The notes: generated from the letters alone by a model not told the origin. A stretch of 25,629 nucleotides of DNA from Bacillota bacterium (GCA_023415915.1 JAEZIZ010000135.1:1-25629), one strand, 5' to 3'. Counted from the stretch's first letter, positions 1 through 7,448 are shown. Made by a program: numbers and translations.

Positions 1-1810
1 ACCAGCCGGTGAACCTATAACCAGTCCTCGTCGGGTCCTTCAGCGTTATCGTCGGGCTCTCCACCGTGTACTTATCCGGGTTATCCGGGTGGTTGGTGCC
101 GCCGTTCATAACGTAGTTGATTTTGTATTCGATTTTCTCCCAGTCCGCCGTGAACGTCTTATCACCTGTCGAGCCCGCCGGTATATTATCCGAAGGCGTC
201 CAGCCTTTGAACGTATAGCCCTCGCGAGTCGGGTCTTTCAGCGTTATCGTCGGGCTCTCCACCGTGTACTTAACCGGGTTATCCGTGTGGTTGGTGCCGC
301 CGTTCATAACATACGTAATTGTGTATTCAATAGCCGTCCAGTGGGCAACGTAGTGCTTGGCACCCGTCGAGCCCTTAGGTATCTCCACAGTCTTTGAAGG
401 AGTGTCATAACCCGGGCCTGTCCAGCCATCGAACGTATAACCGGCCTTCGTCGGGTTGTTGATTCTAAAGGTCGGGGTATCTACGGTGTAGCTTGTCGGG
501 TTGGGAGTTGCCGAATCCACCGTGCCGCCCTTAAGGTCATATGTTATCGGGTAGTTTATAGCCGTCCAAAGAGCGGTGTATTCCCTGTTGCCCGTAGATC
601 CCTTTGGTATAGTAACTTCTGTCGTCGCCGACGGAAGCGCGGTGCCTACCCAGCCCGCGAACGTATATCCGTCCTTAGTCGGGTTCTTCAGCGTGAACGT
701 TTCAGTCTCAACGGTGTAGGTGTCCGGATTTCCAGGATCCGAGCCGCCATTGAGATGGTATGTTATCGCGTAGATGTTTGCCGTCCAGTTCGCCGTGAAC
801 GTCTTATCGCCCGTCGAGCCTTGCGGTATATTATCTGCAGGCGACCAGCCGGTGAACGTATAACCGTTACGCGTCGGGTTTTTCAGCGTTATCGTCGGGG
901 ATTCAGCTGTGTACTTATCTGGGTTGTCCGGATGGTTCGTACCGCCGTTCATTATATAAGTAATATTATATTCGATCGCTTCCCAGTTCGCCGTGAACGT
1001 CTTGTTCCCCGTTGAGCCGTGCGGTATCGTGTTCGTAGGCGTCCAGCCTTTGAACGTATAACCGTCGCGCGTCGGGTTTTTCAGCGTTATCGTCGGGCTC
1101 TCCACCGTATACTTAGGCGGGTTGTCCGGATGGTTCGTACCGCCGTTCATTATATAAGTAATGCTGTATTCGTCCGCATCCAGCCAGTTTGCAGTAAACG
1201 TAAGATCGCCTGTCGTGCCCACAGGTATGTTACCCGAAGGCGACCAGCTGCCGAACGTATAACCGGTCTTCGTCGGGGTCTTCAGCGTTATGGGCAGCTG
1301 CTCGACGGTATACGTCTTCGGGTTGTCCGGGTGGTTGGTGCCGCCGTTCATAACTTAGGTAATATTGTACACAGTAGGCGTCCAGTTCGCGGTAAACGTC
1401 TTGTTGCCTGTAGAACCCTGAGGTATGCTGTTCGAAGGCGTCCAGCCGGTGAACGTATAGCCGGCCTTCGTCGGGTTCTTAAGCGTTATCGTCGGGGTTA
1501 CTATAGTATATGTGGACGGGTTGTCCGCATGGTTGGTGCCGCCGTTCAAATTATAGGTTATCGTGTAAATTATAGGCGTCCACTTCGCGTACAGCGTTAC
1601 ATCGGCGTTGCCCATAGTAAACGTATTGCCCGCGTTATAAACGGTTCCCGTGCCGTCCTGGCTCATCGTCCATCCGGCAAACGTATATCCCGTTCTTTCA
1701 AGGCTGCCTGTGTTGCCTTTCACGGTAACACTATCGCCCTCTTCATACTTTGCGGAGTCGGTGGGAACAGAGCCTCCCGTGGCGCCGTTTCTGTCGTATG
1801 TTACTTTGTA
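1..1810 (-). repeat. Tandem InlB-type protein-coding repeats (about 200 bp period)
   Basis: The repeat landmark, the NGGT-type motif, recurs with minus-strand positions near 1790, 1553, 1353, 1150, 950, 754, 530, 308 and 112, giving spacings of about 195-235 bp. The units near 112, 308, 950, 1150 and 1353 are nearly identical in DNA around the NGGTNHPDNP codons, which suggests recent duplication or gene conversion. The units near 530 and 754 are more divergent. Such arrays are prone to recombination and assembly collapse. Confidence 0.85.
2..1354 (-). pseudogene. Continuation of the repeat protein after the nonsense codon (open at window edge)
   Basis: In the same frame as the upstream part there is no further stop from 1354 to the window edge, about 451 codons. 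It encodes about six and a half more InlB B-repeat units, each with [V/I]MNGGTNHPDNP or a variant (HLNGGSDPGNP, DLKGGTVDS), TVESPTITLK, GYTFxGW, IPxGSTG and FTANW. The period is about 195-225 bp. There is no start codon with a ribosome binding site after the stop, so this is not an independent gene. It is either a dead tail, a read-through product, or continuous in reality with the TAA being a base error. The 3' end is outside the window. Confidence 0.75.
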
Positions 1811-3667
1811 AAGGCCGTCCGTCCACTTGGGATTAAGCTTGATCCTGTCGTTATCGCCGTTCTGTTCCGCATAGCTGCTGGGATCTATAAAATCCGGGCT
1901 ATCATTTATATGCTCGGCGCCGTTGTTTATAACGTAATACAGGAACTGCCATCCGGAATCGGGCACAAACTCAGCCTTAACATCGCCCGCTCCCGCGACG
2001 TAAACAAAGGTATGCTCCTGGCCTGCATCCAGATCGACCGACGATCCGTTATATGTTACACGTATATAGCCGTGGTCTCCACCAAGGCCTCTGCCGCTGT
2101 TGCCGGGGCCGTTCTGATTTTTTACCCTGAACGTGCTTATCGGCTCAAACTGCGCCGTATACGTTCCGTCTTCCTCCACTGTCGTGGGAAGAGCAGGAGA
2201 CCAGCCGGTGAACTTGTATCCCGGATCGGGAGTTACAGCGGGGGTAATGGTCGACATTTCGATACCGTCCGGCACTCCGGTGTGTGTTATCGTATCCGTA
2301 CTGCCGTCGCCAATCTTACCGCCTGTAGAGGTCTTGAATACTACTGTATGTACGATCTGGTTCGCGATGTCAGTTGCATTTATTTCGTAGTCGAAGCCCT
2401 TTGAGTTGCCTTGTTCGGTGCCAGGGCATAAAGCGTATGCAGCTCTGATCTCACTATCCGAAAACTGATGGCTGAATGGATATGTGTTCCCGTTCTGATC
2501 TTTGAGCGTCGCGTTGATTGAAACAGAAGTCGGCCATTTGTGTGAAAGGTTCAGCGACCTGAATTCAGCGCCCTGAACGCTGAATCTATCCTTGGGAATA
2601 TTAATGGGTTGGCCGCCCGCGACTATCGTTGCCGAAGGATCCGAAACGGTAATATTCAGCGTCTTCGGATATCCGGGCTGGGACACGCCGTTAATCTGGC
2701 GGTCTATAGTGATTGTTCCGTCGAGTTCAACGTCTATATGGTCAAAGTTATAATTGTTACTGCTGAAAAGGGCATATACCGTCTTATTGCTGTCCATCGT
2801 AACCTTGTTGATCAAGCCCTTATATACATTACCGTACGAGGTGTTTACGCGATTCGCAAAGAAGCCTACAAGCTTGGAATTCGAATTGGGCGTGGCGCTT
2901 AAGTCAACAACCGTTCCCGCAGCAAACGACGTACCGCTCGCAGGAGATACGGTCGAACCGTTTGTGCTGGAGCTAGAGCCAATCTTTTCTATTGTGAGCG
3001 TATAATTCTGAGCGCCCTCTGCGGCTATAGCGTTCGGGCCCATTACAGGGCTGGGCGCAATGCTTGGTTCCGCGCTCGGTTCAGCGCTCGGTTCCGCGCT
3101 TGGTTCTGCGCTCGGTTGCGCGCTCTCGGAAGGCTCCGCGCTCGGTTCAGCGCTGGGCAGCGCACTCTCGGAAGGCTCCGCGCTCGGTTCAGCGCTCGGT
3201 TCAGCGTTCTCGGAAGGTTCAGCGCTTGCGGAAGGCTCTTCGCTGCTCTCTGCGCTTGCGGTTGCTTCCGGATCAGCTTCTACCGCCTTAAAGACAGCGA
3301 CGGCGGAAAACCTGTTTGCTTCGTCAGCCGCCAAACCGCCTTCTTTGTAGCTGAACGAAAGAACAGGCGAGCTTTTGTCGAGGCCGCTTACGTTACTGGC
3401 TCCCGAAACTTCCCACCTGTCAAACTCATAGCCAGCCATGGGGCGTGCTGTGAATTTCCACGTATCGCCTTCACCGAAGTTTCCGTCTACGGAAGTGGGC
3501 TCTATCAGCCCCTCGTCCGCATTGGCTGACGATACGAACACCTGTTTTGCTTCGCCGTTGCCGGACGGATAGCTGAAAGACGCCCCCGTCGCCGCAAAAA
3601 CGGTGGTTGCAAATATGGTGATGAGTGTTGCGATTACCACCAATGCAATGATTCTTCTGAGTTTCAT
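1355..3667 (-). CDS. Secreted InlB/Listeria-Bacteroides repeat surface protein, N-terminal part up to an in-frame stop
   Basis: Predicted extracellular adhesin-like protein, 770 residues to the first stop. Residues 1-25 are a signal peptide (basic MKLRR start, hydrophobic core, VFA cleavage site). Residues 134-206 are a Pro/Ser/Ala/Glu-rich linker made of AEPS units. Divergent beta-rich bacterial repeats follow, and from about residue 625 there are typical InlB B-repeat/Flg_new units (NGGTNHxDNP, then GYTFxGW, then FTANW). The start is supported by an AAGGAGG site 8 nt upstream. Translation stops at a TAA where the sister repeats carry a Tyr codon (TAC/TAT), and the same frame then stays open to the left edge. 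The full product was therefore probably much longer, and any wall anchor would lie outside the window. Expression is preceded by two tandem GEMM riboswitches. Family assignment is firm; binding target unknown. Basis: motifs seen; adhesin role inferred. Confidence 0.85.
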   Translation of the reverse strand: MKLRRIIALVVIATLITIFATTVFAATGASFSYPSGNGEAKQVFVSSANADEGLIEPTSVDGNFGEGDTWKFTARPMAGYEFDRWEVSGASNVSGLDKSSPVLSFSYKEGGLAADEANRFSAVAVFKAVEADPEATASAESSEEPSASAEPSENAEPSAEPSAEPSESALPSAEPSAEPSESAQPSAEPSAEPSAEPSAEPSIAPSPVMGPNAIAAEGAQNYTLTIEKIGSSSSTNGSTVSPASGTSFAAGTVVDLSATPNSNSKLVGFFANRVNTSYGNVYKGLINKVTMDSNKTVYALFSSNNYNFDHIDVELDGTITIDRQINGVSQPGYPKTLNITVSDPSATIVAGGQPINIPKDRFSVQGAEFRSLNLSHKWPTSVSINATLKDQNGNTYPFSHQFSDSEIRAAYALCPGTEQGNSKGFDYEINATDIANQIVHTVVFKTSTGGKIGDGSTDTITHTGVPDGIEMSTITPAVTPDPGYKFTGWSPALPTTVEEDGTYTAQFEPISTFRVKNQNGPGNSGRGLGGDHGYIRVTYNGSSVDLDAGQEHTFVYVAGAGDVKAEFVPDSGWQFLYYVINNGAEHINDSPDFIDPSSYAEQNGDNDRIKLNPKWTDGLYKVTYDRNGATGGSVPTDSAKYEEGDSVTVKGNTGSLERTGYTFAGWTMSQDGTGTVYNAGNTFTMGNADVTLYAKWTPIIYTITYNLNGGTNHADNPSTYTIVTPTITLKNPTKAGYTFTGWTPSNSIPQGSTGNKTFTANWTPTVYNIT
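3057..3235 (-). repeat. 12-bp tandem repeats encoding AEPS linker units
   Basis: The DNA repeats a 12-bp unit (on the plus strand ggttcagcgctc and variants) that encodes Ala-Glu-Pro-Ser, broken by ESALPS and ESAQPS variants. It forms the flexible extracellular stalk between the N-terminal region and the repeat domains. The unit is a multiple of 3, so slippage changes length without shifting frame. Confidence 0.85.
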
Positions 3668-3694
3668 AGAGTTTTCCTCCTTGCTTACTCGCTT

Positions 3695-3729
3695 AAAAAT
3701 AAAAGCCGTCTCAATAAATTTGAGGCGGC
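3695..3729 (-). terminator. Intrinsic terminator of the downstream GEMM riboswitch
   Basis: On the minus strand GCCGCCTCAA, a short loop, then TTGAGACGGC and TTTTATTTTT form a 10-bp stem with one mismatch and a U tract. It ends just upstream of the repeat-protein ribosome binding site. Its 5' arm (GCCGCC) is also the 3' end of the aptamer, so it is the expression platform. Confidence 0.85.
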
Positions 3730-3831
3730 CGAACCATCATATCCAGTACCTTCCAGTGCTTGAATCGATGCTGGGGTTAGATTTCATGCTTTGCGTCCCC
3801 GACTTTCGTACGGGTTTGCTTTTCACTAAAC
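3724..3831 (-). promoter_or_regulatory. GEMM-I (cyclic-di-GMP class I type) riboswitch, gene-proximal copy, A at the discriminator position
   Basis: Read on the minus strand, it has the conserved GEMM-I core: GCAAAC, a stem capped by the GAAA tetraloop, GGGGACGCAAAGC, then TCTAA, an extended P3 arm, and ATGATGGTT followed by the GCCGCC closing strand. The base just before GCAAAC (corresponding to G20 of the Vibrio Vc2 aptamer) is A (plus-strand T3820), as in GEMM-Ib variants known to favour or accept 3',3'-cGAMP. Because the 3' closing strand overlaps the terminator arm, ligand binding should block termination (an ON switch); that polarity is inferred. Confidence 0.85.
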
Positions 3832-3890
3832 AAGTTCTATTACGTATTACCTATTCACACCACTGTTTAACTTCTATTGTGTCTCTCAAC

Positions 3891-3921
3891 TAAAAAAGCC
3901 GCTCTCAATAAACGAGGCGGC
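3891..3921 (-). terminator. Intrinsic terminator of the upstream GEMM riboswitch
   Basis: On the minus strand GCCGCCTC, a short AT-rich loop, then GAGAGCGGC and TTTTTT. The stem has one bulged A. It starts inside the 3' end of the upstream aptamer and precedes the second aptamer by about 60 nt, so transcripts must pass two terminators to reach the gene. Confidence 0.8.
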
Positions 3922-4004
3922 TGAACTATCATGGCGTAATATACGCTTTAGACTTCTTTGCTTTGCGTCCCCGACTTTCGTACGAGTTTGCCTTTCACTA
4001 AACA
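3913..4004 (-). promoter_or_regulatory. GEMM-I (cyclic-di-GMP class I) riboswitch, promoter-proximal copy, G at the discriminator position
   Basis: Same architecture as the gene-proximal copy: GGCAAAC, GAAA-capped stem, GGGGACGCAAAGC, GTCTAA, a short P3 hairpin (AAGCGTA/TACGCC), and ATGATAGTT then GCCGCC. The base before GCAAAC is G (plus-strand C3992), the c-di-GMP-type identity. The two cores are almost identical in sequence through the GAAA stem and the ACGCAAAGC strand, which points to duplication. It is followed by its own terminator. Confidence 0.87.
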
Positions 4005-4055
4005 TTGGTATGAATAATTGCTGTAAATGTTATTGTATATATTAAGTTTGGCAAT

Positions 4056-4085
4056 ACTATACACTTAAAATATCCCATTTGTCAA
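4056..4085 (-). promoter_or_regulatory. Sigma-A-like promoter of the riboswitch leader and repeat protein
   Basis: On the minus strand a perfect TTGACA (plus 4080-4085), an 18-nt spacer and TATAGT (plus 4056-4061). It would start transcription near 4049, just upstream of the first aptamer, giving a leader of about 380 nt. The stretch 4086-4164 behind it is AT-rich with no recognised feature. Confidence 0.7.
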
Positions 4086-4164
4086 CATTTTTTTTGAATT
4101 TTTATGATAAAAAAATACAATATTTACATAAAAGCATGGATTTACGGCAATTATATTCATGGTT

Positions 4165-4953
4165 TTACAGCAATTCCTGCAATTCGGCTATAAAACAGCC
4201 TGCATTTTCTCCCGCATTTGATACTATTTCGTCATATCTGCAGAAGTCAAAAGTTGTTACGCCGGGGGTCGTCACGTGCTCATATAAATCGACTTTGCAT
4301 GCTTTCTGCTTCTCCCTTGAAAGCGACTTTCTTGTATTTGCGTGCGAGCTCAGCATAGCCTGAAACACGCCTATTTCCCTGTCGCCGTCTACTTCCTGGT
4401 CGGTATCGGGGTCTATCGCAACAAGCACGTCGCACTCACCGCGTATGATATCGAACGGCACGGGGTTGACGCATGAACCATCAATGTATATGACTCCGTT
4501 CTTTTCATACGGAGACAATATGCCCGGCACAGCAGCACCTGCTCGTACTGCGTGGCCTACGTCGCCGCTTGAAAATACTACCTCGCTGCCTGTCTCGTAA
4601 TCCGCGGCTACAATCCTGAGCGGAAAATACAGACGGTCGAATACCTTTATGGGCATCACCATCTTGAAATATTCCTCAAGGCCCATATCGTCGAGTATTC
4701 CCATGCGCGCGTCCTTGACTTTAAATATGTTTATCGGCCTCTTCGTCCCCGGAAATTCTATTTCGCTTATGAAGCTCATGATATCCCCCGACGTCATGCC
4801 CGAGGCGTACATCGCGGCGGCTACGCCGCCTATGCCCGTCCCCGAAACGACGTCCGGTTTTATACCCGCTTCTTCAAGCGCCTTTATATACGCAACGCAG
4901 GCAATACCTTCTGCTCCGCTTCCGCCGAATGCAATTCCCAATGTTTTGGCCAT
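4165..4953 (-). CDS. Patatin-like (RssA/YlbK-type) protein lacking the catalytic serine
   Basis: Patatin fold, 262 residues, near full length for small bacterial members. The N-terminus LGIAFGGSGAEG aligns with the oxyanion loop (usually GGGxRG), followed by AYIKALEEAGI. The nucleophile elbow, normally GxSxG, reads G38-T-G40-I-G42, so Gly replaces Ser. The basic residue of the oxyanion loop is also changed (Glu15). The Asp of the dyad is kept in IDGS (D158). No signal peptide or membrane segment is seen, so it is probably cytoplasmic. Family members with the dyad hydrolyse acyl esters; this one is predicted to be inactive as a serine hydrolase and may be a binding or regulatory protein. Start ATG is preceded by AAAGGGGG. 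Confidence 0.85.
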   Translation of the reverse strand: MAKTLGIAFGGSGAEGIACVAYIKALEEAGIKPDVVSGTGIGGVAAAMYASGMTSGDIMSFISEIEFPGTKRPINIFKVKDARMGILDDMGLEEYFKMVMPIKVFDRLYFPLRIVAADYETGSEVVFSSGDVGHAVRAGAAVPGILSPYEKNGVIYIDGSCVNPVPFDIIRGECDVLVAIDPDTDQEVDGDREIGVFQAMLSSHANTRKSLSREKQKACKVDLYEHVTTPGVTTFDFCRYDEIVSNAGENAGCFIAELQELL

Positions 4954-5112
4954 ATGCGTCCCCCTTTACATTATCCTTCCTAATTTATTATTAACCGCGC
5001 ATACAGCGCCCGATTATAGACATTACCATACTCTTTTTCGCTCCATCAAGCCGAAAGGCCATGAACCCGCGCCGACGTCTGCTTTAAGCAAGCGTATCAG
5101 CAGCCATTACGT

Positions 5113-5141
5113 ATTATACCAAACTCTGCTATGTTTGTCGC
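5113..5141 (-). promoter_or_regulatory. Candidate promoter for the patatin-like gene
   Basis: On the minus strand GCGACA, a 17-nt spacer, and TGG-TATAAT, an extended -10 with a consensus hexamer (plus 5113-5118). The -35 is weak. It would give a leader of about 150 nt. The rest of the 4954-5283 gap is AT-rich, and I see no gene or strong hairpin in it. Confidence 0.45.
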
Positions 5142-5283
5142 TTCCCCGCCTTAAAATAATCCATACCCCATATATACTTTTTCTGTCTTATAGACAGCCA
5201 TATGCTGAGCATTTTATATTGTCCGGGCAATGTACCTTTGTATAATGTTTAATTTTATCATATTCCGCTATGCAATTTCTACA

Positions 5284-6183
5284 TTAATATAGCGGTAAAA
5301 GGTTCAGTTTCAAAGCAAGGTATCCCTCCTGATTGTCCCTGTCGCTTACTATGATACGATCCGAGCCGGTGGCAATCATAAACTCGAGCAGTATTATCGC
5401 TCCAAAGACTATAACGTCAGCCCTGTTCATTTCAAGGCCAGCGAGCTCTTCCCTTTGCTTCTTCGTTTTGCCTTCCAGCATAGCGCATAGCTCTTTTGCT
5501 CTATCAAGAGTGATAACATGGCCCTGCACTTTTCTAGCGGAATATTTTTCCAGCCCCAAGTCTATGGCCGCCAGCGCCGTCGCGGTACCTCCAATGCCGG
5601 TATACACTACTCCGCCGCTGTCCGGCAACACCGAAAACGTTTCGCGCGCAAGCTCATGCGCCTTTGAAAACGCAGCCGGGTCAGCTTCGTCTCCGCCCGG
5701 AAAAAGCTGAAGAAACTTGACCGTACCTATCTTAAAGCTATGCTTAAAGCGGGCGTCTTTTAAGCTTCCCAGCATTACCTCAGTGCTCCCGCCGCCTATA
5801 TCCAGCATACCGCCGCTGCCTCCCACGCTGCCCGCAAACCCTAAGTACGCTTCCATGTCGCCCGATATCACTTCTATATCGACGCCGCACTGTGCGCTTA
5901 TATATTCAAGGAACTCTTCTTTGTTTTCCGCTTCTCTTACGGCGCTCGTCGCAAAACAGAAAAAGCGCTCTGCGTTATGCGCTTTGCTTATGCTTTTAAA
6001 CTCCTCAATAGCGTTTTTCGCGCGCTGTATAGCGGAAGCGAGTATCACTTTTTTGTCGGTCATGCCCTCGCCGATACGTATCGTGCGCAGCGTCTTAAAG
6101 TCCGATACTACATTTCCGTCCGAAACGTGCGCTATCATCAGCCTTGCGGAATTGGTTCCCATATCGACTACAGCGTAATTCAT
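5284..6183 (-). CDS. Ppx/GppA-family phosphatase (exopolyphosphatase-like)
   Basis: ASKHA-fold phosphatase of 299 residues. Visible motifs are the N-terminal phosphate-1 loop VDMGTNSARLMI, the phosphate-2 loop MLDIGGGSTEV and the adenosine-type motif TGIGGTATALAAI. The family degrades inorganic polyphosphate or (p)ppGpp-type pentaphosphate in the cytoplasm. The protein has only the two ASKHA lobes and no C-terminal HD-like region, so it is the short type. Start chosen at ATG 6181-6183, with AAAGGAG 7 nt upstream; an in-frame ATG 12 codons earlier lacks such a site. Substrate (polyP versus pppGpp) cannot be told from sequence. Confidence 0.88.
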   Translation of the reverse strand: MNYAVVDMGTNSARLMIAHVSDGNVVSDFKTLRTIRIGEGMTDKKVILASAIQRAKNAIEEFKSISKAHNAERFFCFATSAVREAENKEEFLEYISAQCGVDIEVISGDMEAYLGFAGSVGGSGGMLDIGGGSTEVMLGSLKDARFKHSFKIGTVKFLQLFPGGDEADPAAFSKAHELARETFSVLPDSGGVVYTGIGGTATALAAIDLGLEKYSARKVQGHVITLDRAKELCAMLEGKTKKQREELAGLEMNRADVIVFGAIILLEFMIATGSDRIIVSDRDNQEGYLALKLNLLPLY

Positions 6184-6241
6184 ATAATCTCCTTTTGCAT
6201 TGCAATTATGCCATACCAAATTAATAGTTCATTCGCACATA

Positions 6242-6268
6242 AAAAACGCGCTTTGCACGCGTTTTTAT
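6242..6268 (-). terminator. Terminator after the divIC-like gene
   Basis: AAAACGCG and CGCGTTTT arms around a 7-nt loop, flanked by A and T runs on both sides, so it could work in both directions. It lies just after the divIC-like stop and before the ppx gene. Confidence 0.65.
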
Positions 6269-6283
6269 AGTTATCATATAAAG

Positions 6284-6571
6284 CTATTGCTGCGGCTCCA
6301 ATATCAATTCCCCGTCATATGTCAGCCCGAATTTTTTTCTCGCGGCGTCCTCCGCGTATTTTTCCGTGCTCATGTATTGGCTTTTATGCTGAAGCCTGCT
6401 TAAATCCGCTTCGGCCTGTCTGTACTGCTGCTCAAGCGATTCTCTCTCTTTATTCAGATAGCTTATGTTCATCTGCTGCATATATACAGCCACGCCCACA
6501 TAAACCAGAAAACAAGCAAGAATTATAAGCTTAAACTTAAGCCCAATCTTCCTTTTCTTTTTGACCCTCAT
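6284..6571 (-). CDS. divIC: DivIC/FtsB-type septum formation initiator
   Basis: Small bitopic membrane protein, 95 residues. A very basic cytoplasmic tail (MRVKKKRKIG) is followed by one membrane segment (about 15-32) and an extracytoplasmic coiled coil (about 36-65, heptad-like NKERESLEQQYRQAEADL). The C-terminal segment YAEDAARKKFGL is typical of the family (usually EDxARxxLG). DivIC/FtsB works with FtsL/DivIB in the divisome to activate septal peptidoglycan synthesis. The order yabP-yabQ-divIC is well known in endospore formers and supports the call. Ribosome site GAGGT before ATG. Confidence 0.85.
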   Translation of the reverse strand: MRVKKKRKIGLKFKLIILACFLVYVGVAVYMQQMNISYLNKERESLEQQYRQAEADLSRLQHKSQYMSTEKYAEDAARKKFGLTYDGELILEPQQ

Positions 6572-6718
6572 ATAACCTCACAAAATAATACCCAAAAGGC
6601 CGCCGCCTGTTGGATGTTTCGGTATGTCGCCAGAAAACTTCGATTTTCAGACGCTCCGATTTATATAACATATTTATTCGACGCGGCAGTTCGTATCTCC
6701 TGCCTGTGATGTAAAAGT

Positions 6719-7048
6719 TTACTTGCCCTTTCGCTTTTTGAACGCTTCGGATATCTTTTTGGCGATGAACTGAACAAACGGCGATACGCCCGCTATATAC
6801 AGCGTAAAGCCCAGCACGAATCCAATGAATGTGTAAAGCCGCAGTTCGCCTTGATTCGCCAAGTACATTACAAAAACGACTATCAATCCAAGCGTTATTA
6901 TGAACAGCGTGTCGAGAAAAGCCGTCAGCCATTTGCCGCTCTTTATCGCAATGCGCAGAAAGCGGTAAAAGTCGTAAGCGAGCCCAACCAGCATGCCGCC
7001 GTAAAGCGTTATTATAAAGATATACGCCTGAGAATCCGTCGTTGACAT
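6719..7048 (-). CDS. yabQ: Spore cortex biosynthesis protein YabQ
   Basis: Integral membrane protein of 109 residues with about three hydrophobic segments (about 8-26, 42-63, 70-88) and a basic C-terminal tail (KKISEAFKKRKGK). The N-terminal YGGMLVGLAYDFYRFLR is the signature region of YabQ, a sporulation membrane protein needed for cortex formation in Bacillus. It lies 5 nt after yabP, so the two are probably cotranscribed. The ribosome site (CAGGT) is weak. The 147-nt gap to the divIC-like gene (6572-6718) holds no clear feature. Confidence 0.87.
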   Translation of the reverse strand: MSTTDSQAYIFIITLYGGMLVGLAYDFYRFLRIAIKSGKWLTAFLDTLFIITLGLIVVFVMYLANQGELRLYTFIGFVLGFTLYIAGVSPFVQFIAKKISEAFKKRKGK

Positions 7049-7053
7049 AAGCG

Positions 7054-7353
7054 TTACCTGAACATCTTGGAAAAGACGCCTTTTTTAGCTCTTTCTTCCT
7101 CATGATCCGCGTAATCTATGCTTTGTATCATTCCTGTCACAACGAGCTGCGCTTCGTCAAGGTTCAGCTTGCTGATATGAAGGTCTTCGCCGGTTACCGT
7201 AATAAAGCCGTGGTTGGTAAGCATTATGACCTCATTTTCATTGAAGCTGTCCACATCCTCGACGCCGGTAATAATTACTTTTTCACGCGAATCTATTACG
7301 ACTTTATGCGGCGTTTTACTTAAAGGTATATCTTTTGGTTCATCTATATACAT
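7054..7353 (-). CDS. yabP: Sporulation protein YabP
   Basis: 99-residue protein of the YabP/YqfC family. The core HKVVIDSREKVIITGVEDV, then EVIMLTNHGFITVTGEDLHI and LNLDEAQLVVTGMI, is diagnostic. YabP is made in the mother cell and is needed with YabQ for spore cortex assembly. A basic C-terminal tail (KKGVFSKMFR) is present. It is the first gene of the yabP-yabQ pair and has a possible sigma-E promoter upstream. Confidence 0.9.
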   Translation of the reverse strand: MYIDEPKDIPLSKTPHKVVIDSREKVIITGVEDVDSFNENEVIMLTNHGFITVTGEDLHISKLNLDEAQLVVTGMIQSIDYADHEEERAKKGVFSKMFR

Positions 7354-7389
7354 AACTTTCGCCCTTCTTTGGATTTTATGGAACAGTAA

Positions 7390-7418
7390 AATATATGCCT
7401 GCGAACCGTTATGTATAC
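7390..7418 (-). promoter_or_regulatory. Possible sigma-E-type promoter for yabPQ
   Basis: On the minus strand GTATA (plus 7414-7418), a 16-nt spacer, and CATATATT (plus 7390-7397), resembling the mother-cell sigma-E pattern ATA-N16-CATAnnnT. The position, about 35-45 nt before the yabP start, and the biology fit, but the elements are short and the region is AT-rich. Confidence 0.35.
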
Positions 7419-7448
7419 TTGATGTTAAATATGAAAAGGCTTGAAATG

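Noticed and set aside
1..1810. Regularly spaced repeats that could suggest a CRISPR array
   Set aside because: The period is about 200 bp, the units are coding, and the spacing between conserved words is itself conserved protein sequence.
1019..2404. A 461-codon plus-strand open frame (and smaller ones at 89-397 and 755-1015)
   Set aside because: It lies antisense to the InlB-repeat protein; its Arg/Val-rich repetitive product (RYRR, RPAFERI) is the mirror of the repeat codons and has no ribosome site or known fold.
4649..5245. A 198-codon plus-strand frame over the patatin-like gene and its upstream gap
   Set aside because: Antisense to a well-supported gene; the product is Ser/Pro/Ile-rich shadow sequence.
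6537..7103. 188-codon minus-strand frame across yabP, yabQ and divIC
   Set aside because: It overlaps three recognisable genes in another frame and encodes no recognisable protein.
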